Positions 5,398 through 7,111 of a stretch of DNA of 7,111 bases are shown piece by piece. The DNA lies in the NCBI GenBank assembly GCA_031259095.1, contig JAIRLW010000576.1, positions 1 through 7,111 on the forward strand. The letters are read 5' to 3'. The stretch is from Planctomycetaceae bacterium (GTDB lineage: Bacteria; Planctomycetota; Planctomycetia; Pirellulales; Thermoguttaceae). Within the stretch, counting starts at the first letter, position 1. Each line of letters starts with the position of its first letter. The notes under the pieces are model-generated. The model worked only from the letters and a program-made list of their open reading frames with translations, made no database searches and was not told the origin of the DNA. The position numbers were made by a program, and so were the translations under genes.

Positions 5398-5403
5398 CGG
5401 ATT

Positions 5404-5575
5404 TCTTCCGCTACAGGATCGAGTCGGCTATCGCCAACGCGACCTGTTATTAACCCGACTGATCAATAAAATACGGGATAAACTCCGTCGCTACACTTTA
5501 CACGGTAAGAAATTATCCTTTATTTCCGATAAGTTGTTTCAGAGCAATGAGTTCCGTATTGGGTTGTAAGCCGAG
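5404..5575 (-). pseudogene. possible decayed 3' end of the NfeD-like gene
   Basis: Beyond the point where the NfeD-like frame ends, other minus-strand frames carry pieces that look like the missing OB-fold. From 5575 to 5516 the neighbouring frame reads ELIALKQLIGNKG before a stop (5513-5515), which fits the segment just before the OB domain. Further on are short pieces, NFLPCKV and, in a third frame, GVYPVF and GDSRLDPVAEE, in the order expected for MLPSG..DG..YDA..SRLVVRP of family members. Several frame changes and stops would be needed, so this is a decayed gene or a chance resemblance. Confidence 0.35.
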
Positions 5576-5847
5576 TCTTCTTCCGGTTGAAGAAGAATAC
5601 GGTGTCCCATCATGGTGTTGGGCCAAATTTTGAAGGCAAACCAAAGAAAAACAGGAATACTAACCGCCGCACCAAACATAAAAAGTCCGCCGAACAACGG
5701 ACTACTCTGAAATACAAGAACAATACCGGCAAGCAAGGTGGTTGCAGACAGAAACGCCAAAATGCCGCCGGAAGGAACAAATATTTCCAAAACGGCAAAA
5801 AATAAAGACAATCCAAGAAAAATCAATGCCCAAAACCAAATATCCAT
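5539..5847 (-). CDS. truncated NfeD-like membrane protein
   Basis: The 102-residue product is the membrane part of an NfeD-type protein: helix 1 at about 4-20, LEIFVPSGG (20-28) as the conserved turn, helix 2 at 29-47, helix 3 at 52-72, then IWPNTMMGHRILLQP (74-88), comparable to the WPHTPIGRRILL region of planctomycete relatives. NfeD proteins normally continue into an OB-fold domain of about 60-80 residues, work in the membrane and are linked to membrane-domain organisation, often beside stomatin-like (SPFH) proteins or ClpP-class proteases. Here the frame stops soon after, at NPIRNSLL, while the next frame carries on in family style (see 5404-5575), so a frameshift near 5576-5590, in a GAAGAAGA stretch, is likely. 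The start ATG has no clear ribosome binding site. No SPFH or protease partner is in the window. Product probably non-functional or membrane-only. Confidence 0.65.
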   Translation of the reverse strand: MDIWFWALIFLGLSLFFAVLEIFVPSGGILAFLSATTLLAGIVLVFQSSPLFGGLFMFGAAVSIPVFLWFAFKIWPNTMMGHRILLQPEEDSAYNPIRNSLL

Positions 5848-5930
5848 CGTTAATTATTCAAAATTATTCAATCAAAACATTAAAATATACGGAAATTCAT
5901 AATCCCAACAACATCGTCAAATGTATTAAA

Positions 5931-5959
5931 ATATTAAAACCAACCCGATACCTTGTCAA
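5931..5959 (-). promoter_or_regulatory. promoter for the NfeD-like gene
   Basis: On the minus strand a perfect TTGACA (5954-5959) is followed after 17 bases by TAATAT (5931-5936, 4 of 6). Transcription would start near 5924, giving a leader of about 77 bases. The site lies between divergent genes. On the plus strand a perfect TATAAT (5986-5991) occurs 11 bases before the methyltransferase ATG; if used it would give a nearly leaderless message. Confidence 0.4.
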
Positions 5960-6002
5960 TCCGTCTGTTTTATTTTTTTAATAATTATAATTACTTAGAT
6001 CA

Positions 6003-6788
6003 ATGCAAGCAGAAAACTTAAAATTGTCCGATTCACAATTGGAAGCGTTTCTTCATAAAAGCGGTTTTCCTGAAAAACTTGTTAGGTATTTTGAACAATT
6101 GCCATCAAAAATTAGTTATCCGGTGGAGACGATTCTTGATTGCGGCGGTGGAAACGGAGAATACCTTGACCTGTTGCTTGAACAGTTTCCGAATGCACAA
6201 GGAACACTTGTTGATTCCGCTCAATTTATGTTGGATCAAAATAAACCTCACGCTAGAAAACATCTGATACTTGGAAATCTCGACAACTTGTCAAATTGCG
6301 TAAAAATAGAAAATAGGGGGGGGGGGGGGGGGGATAGGCAATTTTACTTGATTTGCTTCTCTGACGTGTTGCATCTTTGTATTGACTCGACTTATCAGGA
6401 AACCCGTAACTTACAAACAACCATTCTAAAAAATGCGAAAACATTGCTTTCACCAAACGGCAGTATTATTGTTTCAGAACGAATCGTTAATTCATGGTTA
6501 CCATACGACTATTCAACAAGATTGATTTATAACCTAACCCGCAGTAAATCAATTGCAAGCATTATCAAATTACTCGGAGCCAATACCGCCGGTGTTGGTG
6601 TTGCATTTATGTCAAGAGAAAGATTTGAAAAATTATGTAACGACGTTGGGCTGACAATGATCGAAGAAATTTTAATCAGCGAAAACAAAAAATATTCAAT
6701 AAAATCTATGTTGACAACATCAGTACGATATTGCGGTCTTGGAATAAGTTCACTGACGCATCGCTTATTTCGATTGACCATAAAATAA
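6003..6788 (+). CDS. SAM-dependent methyltransferase with poly-G tract (probably phase-variable)
   Basis: The 261-residue protein is a class I (Rossmann-fold) methyltransferase. Motif I, ILDCGGGNGEYL, is at 44-55; the acidic end of strand 2 is Asp71 in TLVD; FYLICFSDVLHL (114-125) is the strand 4/motif IV region; LLSPNGSIIVSER (148-160) is strand 5. A helical insertion at about 163-200 (SWLPYDYSTRLIYNL) probably covers the substrate. The fold resembles small-molecule O- or C-methyltransferases; no DNA-methyltransferase target motif such as DPPY or NPPF is visible, and the substrate is unknown. Codons for RGGGGG (105-110) come from 18 consecutive G, in the loop before strand 4. The open frame depends on this number. 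The gene looks more AT-rich than its neighbours, with many AAT, AAA and TTA codons, hinting at transfer. The ATG has no ribosome binding site. It is divergent from the NfeD-like gene and alone on its strand. Confidence 0.85.
   Translation: MQAENLKLSDSQLEAFLHKSGFPEKLVRYFEQLPSKISYPVETILDCGGGNGEYLDLLLEQFPNAQGTLVDSAQFMLDQNKPHARKHLILGNLDNLSNCVKIENRGGGGGDRQFYLICFSDVLHLCIDSTYQETRNLQTTILKNAKTLLSPNGSIIVSERIVNSWLPYDYSTRLIYNLTRSKSIASIIKLLGANTAGVGVAFMSRERFEKLCNDVGLTMIEEILISENKKYSIKSMLTTSVRYCGLGISSLTHRLFRLTIK
6316..6333 (+). repeat. run of 18 G inside the methyltransferase gene
   Basis: Eighteen G follow AAATA without interruption. With 18 G the frame continues GAT AGG CAA into the enzyme; with 19 (or 16) it reads GGA TAG and stops at once; with 17 it reads ATA GGC AAT TTT ACT TGA. 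Only changes of three keep it open, adding or removing one Gly in a loop. The tract could also form a G-quadruplex. Exact length is error-prone in sequencing. Confidence 0.92.
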
Positions 6789-6853
6789 TTGTAATGATTC
6801 AGCGGAATTTTTATTTTGAATTATTTCCAACTAAAAATAACCGTTTATATATC

Positions 6854-6960
6854 TATAGGGAACTTCTAAAAACTCAATTTTTTATTCAAAAAATATTCGC
6901 CAGTCCTTATTTTTTAAGGATGCAATTTTTAAGAAACAAAGTTTTTAGAAGTCCCCTATA
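6854..6960. mobile_element. 107-base MITE-like element with terminal inverted repeats
   Basis: Bases 6854-6874 and the reverse complement of 6940-6960 agree at 20 of 21 positions; the shared core is GGGAACTTCTAAAAACT against GGGGACTTCTAAAAACT, each bordered outside by TATA. TATA may be a target duplication, but as a palindrome it cannot be told from part of the repeat. The centre contains a hairpin TCCTTA-TTTTT-TAAGGA (6904-6920). It encodes nothing. The ends resemble those of the element at 2560-2647. It may also act as a terminator after the methyltransferase gene. Confidence 0.6.
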
Positions 6961-6962
6961 AT
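6957..6962 (+). promoter_or_regulatory. TATAAT at the edge of the inverted-repeat element
   Basis: The last four bases of the element (TATA) plus the flanking AT make a perfect -10 hexamer about 45 bases before the nuclease-like ATG. No good -35 is seen at 16-18 bases upstream (AAACAA-type sequence), so use as a promoter is uncertain. Confidence 0.25.
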
Positions 6963-7007
6963 ACGTCAAAATAAATCCAACCAATGGAGTAGAAAATGGA
7001 GTAAAAA

Positions 7008-7111
7008 ATGTTTTCAATGACTAATCCTGAACTTGCCCATCCCCACGATTTATTAGTTAGGCGATTTCTTGTCGAACCGGAATTGATGGCGGACCTGATG
7101 ACTTTTTATGT
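7008..7111 (+). CDS. probable Rpn-family nuclease (PD-(D/E)XK), 5' part only
   Basis: The frame is open from ATG at 7008 to the window edge (34 codons and two bases). It has a good ribosome binding site, GGAG at 6998-7001, six bases before the start, and an in-frame TAA directly upstream (7002-7004), so the start is firm; a second ATG at 7017 is less well placed. The N-terminal pattern HPHDLLVRRFL followed by EPELMADLMTFY resembles the opening PHDxLFxxxL...A..LL..YL of Rpn/YhgA-like proteins, nucleases of the PD-(D/E)XK fold annotated as recombination-promoting nucleases or putative transposases and often found in many copies. The catalytic core would lie outside the window, so identification rests on about 30 residues. 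It follows the inverted-repeat element directly. Confidence 0.55.
   Translation, partial: MFSMTNPELAHPHDLLVRRFLVEPELMADLMTFY

Noticed and set aside
5369..5569. 66-codon plus-strand open frame
   Set aside because: It begins inside repeat copy C, has no ribosome binding site and lies antisense to the suspected NfeD remnant.
6316..6333. Poly-G tract as purely a sequencing error
   Set aside because: The length may be miscounted, but the open frame on both sides fits exactly with 18 G and the tract falls in a loop, so a real long G run is more likely than an artefact; raw reads would decide.
6003..6788. Restriction-modification DNA methyltransferase
   Set aside because: No DPPY, NPPY or similar catalytic motif and no target-recognition domain are visible, and no restriction gene adjoins; the layout fits a small-molecule type enzyme better.

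Overview
The window looks like chromosomal DNA of a moderately AT-rich planctomycete. That is inferred from four proteins whose sequence style I associate with Planctomycetota (a TraB/GumN-like protein, a 'GFADE' sugar-isomerase-like TIM barrel, a small lipoprotein with an NTF2-like domain and an 'LNFEDPE' tail, and an NfeD-type membrane protein), from weak or absent Shine-Dalgarno sites, and from dense intergenic palindromic repeats. A precise family cannot be named from sequence alone. Only about 62% of the window is coding, low for a bacterium, and most of the rest is repeat-derived.

Layout. Bases 1-420 hold no gene, only short GTCCC/GGGAC repeats and repeat remnants. Two minus-strand genes follow, each apparently with its own promoter: a calcineurin-like metallophosphoesterase (421-1167, TTG start) and a secreted TraB/GumN-family protein (1484-2380). 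The TraB promoter (TTGACA-17-TAAAAT) abuts a small inverted-repeat element at 2560-2647. From 2660 to 3060 lies a block of nested palindromes, including a 38-base palindrome whose right arm has been interrupted by expansion of a TCTAC pentamer to 13 copies. Next on the plus strand come a lipoprotein (3166-3756) and a sugar phosphate isomerase/epimerase-like protein (4002-5012), which has a good promoter and a heptamer repeat tract in its leader. Bases 5013-5538 carry a possible structured element, three related hairpin repeats and what looks like the decayed 3' end of an NfeD gene, whose intact N-terminal part is at 5539-5847 on the minus strand. Divergent from it is a SAM-dependent methyltransferase (6003-6788), and the window ends in a 107-base element with near-perfect terminal inverted repeats and the first 34 codons of a probable Rpn-family (PD-(D/E)XK) nuclease.

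The most interesting signal is an uninterrupted run of 18 G inside the methyltransferase gene. With 18 G the frame is open through the whole enzyme; gain or loss of one G brings a stop within six codons. This is the signature of an ON/OFF phase-variable (contingency) gene, which I do not associate with this phylum. The genes do not form an obvious pathway; the second theme is genome plasticity, with short inverted-repeat elements, palindrome families, a microsatellite and a decaying gene.
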